NCBI GenBank assembly: GCA_937914775.1
Contig: CALDNB010000120.1
Coordinates: 1-5,734 of the forward strand
From: an uncultured Clostridia bacterium
GTDB lineage: Bacteria > Bacillota > Clostridia > Monoglobales > Firm-18
Direction: 5' to 3'
DNA length: 5,734 nt
A program made the translations under genes and the position numbers. Below the pieces are notes generated by a model. That model was not told the DNA's origin and did no database searches. It worked only from the letters and a program-made list of their open reading frames with translations. Below are positions 4,759 through 5,734 of the stretch, in pieces (positions within the stretch are counted from its first letter, which is position 1; the number at the start of each line of letters is the position of its first letter).

Positions 4759-5643
4759 ATGAAAAACAATTTAAAAGGAAGTTTAATTCTGTTTTTAGCA
4801 GCACTTATCTGGGGAATATCCTTTGTGTCCCAGAGTGTGGGAATGGATTATGTAGGTCCGTTTACCTTTATAGGAATACGTACAACAATGGGCGGTCTTG
4901 TGCTTTTACCATTTATTTTTATAACTGACCGTAAAAAGAAAAAGCAGGGGACTTATGTAAAAACAGATATGAAAAAACTGATTATCTGCGGCGGACTTTG
5001 CGGTTTGTTTTTGTGTGCCGCATCTACTTTGCAGACCTACGGTCTTAAATTTACCACTACAGCAAAAAGCGGTTTTTTAACTGCCCTTTACATTATTTTT
5101 GTAGCAGTACTTGGACTTTTTTACGGCAAAAAATTAAATGTAAAAATGGCACTTGGTATTATAATTTCTGTTGTGGGAATGTATTTCCTTTGTCTTTTCG
5201 GAGCAGATATGTCTTTTAACAAAGGCGACCTTATAACAGTAATCTGTGCAGTGTTCTTTTCAGGGCAAATCCTTTGTGTTGACAAATTTGTACGTGAAGT
5301 TGACGGTGTAAAACTTTCCTGCACACAGTTTCTGGTTGCAGGGGGCATATCCCTTATACTGATGGCTTTATTTGAAACTCCAGATATAAACAATATAATG
5401 AGTTGCTATATTGCACTTTTATATTCGGGCATTATGTCCTGCGGTATTGCATACACTTTGCAGGTTATAGGTCAGAAGTACGCAGAGCCGACAACGGCAG
5501 CAATTATAATGTCTTTTGAGGCGGTGTTTGCCGCAGTTGCAGGATGGATTATTTTGTCCGAAGCAATGACCGTTTCACAGATATTTGGTTGTTTGCTTAT
5601 GTTTTTAGCAATAGTATTAGTTCAGTTACCAAGTAAGAAATAA
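4759..5643 (+). CDS. EamA/DMT-family permease (10 TM)
   Basis: The protein has 294 residues and two repeated EamA halves (about 6-145 and 155-290), each of five membrane segments, as usual for drug/metabolite transporters of the inner membrane. Family features include AALIWGISFVSQ in TM1, RTTMGGLVLLP in TM2, TTTAKSGFLTALYIIFVAVLG in TM4, and EPTTAAIIMSFEAVFAA plus GWIILSEAMT in the second half. A basic loop (DRKKKKQG, 57-64) follows the second segment. The substrate is unknown; relatives export amino acids, nucleobases or other metabolites. AAGGAG (4747-4752) overlaps the dtd stop and is 6 nt from the ATG. The gap to dtd is only 10 bp, so it is the last gene of the operon. Confidence 0.92.
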   Translation: MKNNLKGSLILFLAALIWGISFVSQSVGMDYVGPFTFIGIRTTMGGLVLLPFIFITDRKKKKQGTYVKTDMKKLIICGGLCGLFLCAASTLQTYGLKFTTTAKSGFLTALYIIFVAVLGLFYGKKLNVKMALGIIISVVGMYFLCLFGADMSFNKGDLITVICAVFFSGQILCVDKFVREVDGVKLSCTQFLVAGGISLILMALFETPDINNIMSCYIALLYSGIMSCGIAYTLQVIGQKYAEPTTAAIIMSFEAVFAAVAGWIILSEAMTVSQIFGCLLMFLAIVLVQLPSKK

Positions 5644-5644
5644 A

Positions 5645-5678
5645 AAAAGCAGGAACTAATGTTCCTGCTTTTATTTTT
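5645..5678 (+). terminator. Rho-independent terminator of the operon
   Basis: A perfect 12-bp stem (5645-5656 with 5661-5672) has a 4-nt TAAT loop and is followed by ATTTTT. It begins 2 nt after the EamA stop codon. The A-run on its left flank could also let it act on transcripts from the right. Confidence 0.93.
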
Positions 5679-5703
5679 GGGGGATAGGAAAAAAAGAGGC
5701 AGA

Positions 5704-5734
5704 ATGAGCAAACTGAACCCGCAGGGGATACCCG
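5704..5734 (+). CDS. Possible start of another gene, cut by the window (very uncertain)
   Basis: ATG at 5704 opens a frame of ten codons (MSKLNPQGIP) to the window edge, with AGAGG (5695-5699) 4 nt upstream. The frame also stays open upstream to the terminator, and the base composition is richer in G than the operon. Nothing identifies a family. It may be a chance frame in a non-coding spacer. Confidence 0.2.
   Translation, partial: MSKLNPQGIP

Noticed and set aside
1..5734. tRNA/rRNA genes, CRISPR arrays, insertion sequences
   Set aside because: No cloverleaf, ribosomal RNA segment, regularly spaced repeat or transposase frame was seen on either strand.

Overview
The window comes from an AT-rich, Gram-positive, anaerobe-like genome, most likely a Clostridia-type Firmicute. 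Support: purine-rich Shine-Dalgarno sites of the GGAG/GAGG type, compact hairpins with U-runs as terminators, a C-terminus typical of clostridial pyruvate phosphate dikinase, an S-layer-homology (SLH) surface protein, and a ferritin-like/VIT1 metal transporter. The species cannot be named from this sequence.

Layout: (1) 1-229, the 3' end of a pyruvate phosphate dikinase gene, closed by a strong terminator. (2) 342-941, a small secreted protein made of a signal peptide and three SLH repeats, with its own extended -10 promoter. It converges on (3) a minus-strand CorA-type divalent-cation channel gene (977-1918); one bidirectional terminator fills the gap. (4) 1919-2165, a regulatory region of about 250 bp with back-to-back divergent promoters. 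(5) A plus-strand operon at 2166-5643: an MFS transporter gene broken by a frameshift, a ferritin-like/VIT1 transporter (MbfA type), D-aminoacyl-tRNA deacylase (dtd) and an EamA/DMT permease. The MFS-VIT1 and VIT1-dtd junctions are 4-bp ATGA overlaps, the last gap is 10 bp, and the operon ends at a terminator. (6) 5679-5734, an unexplained edge with at most the first codons of another gene.

The most interesting region is the leader of corA, about 140 nt, on the minus strand. It holds a 16-codon reading frame with its own Shine-Dalgarno site; its product starts Met-Asp-Gly-Asp-Pro-Gly. Its last codons form one arm of a two-part hairpin. That hairpin is mutually exclusive with an 11-bp helix that covers part of the corA Shine-Dalgarno. 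The arrangement looks like a translation-coupled switch in which leader-peptide translation decides whether corA is translated. It is logically comparable to the Mg2+-sensing mgtL leader of enterobacteria, but unrelated in sequence. The helices and the reading frame are read directly from the sequence; the Mg2+-sensing role is inference.

A second theme is metal and oxidative-stress handling. The operon carrying the ferritin-like/VIT1 gene has a PerR-box-like sequence over its first start codon, and it is transcribed divergently from corA, so two metal transporters share one control region. The leading MFS gene seems inactivated, or else the assembly has an error there, while the downstream genes are intact.
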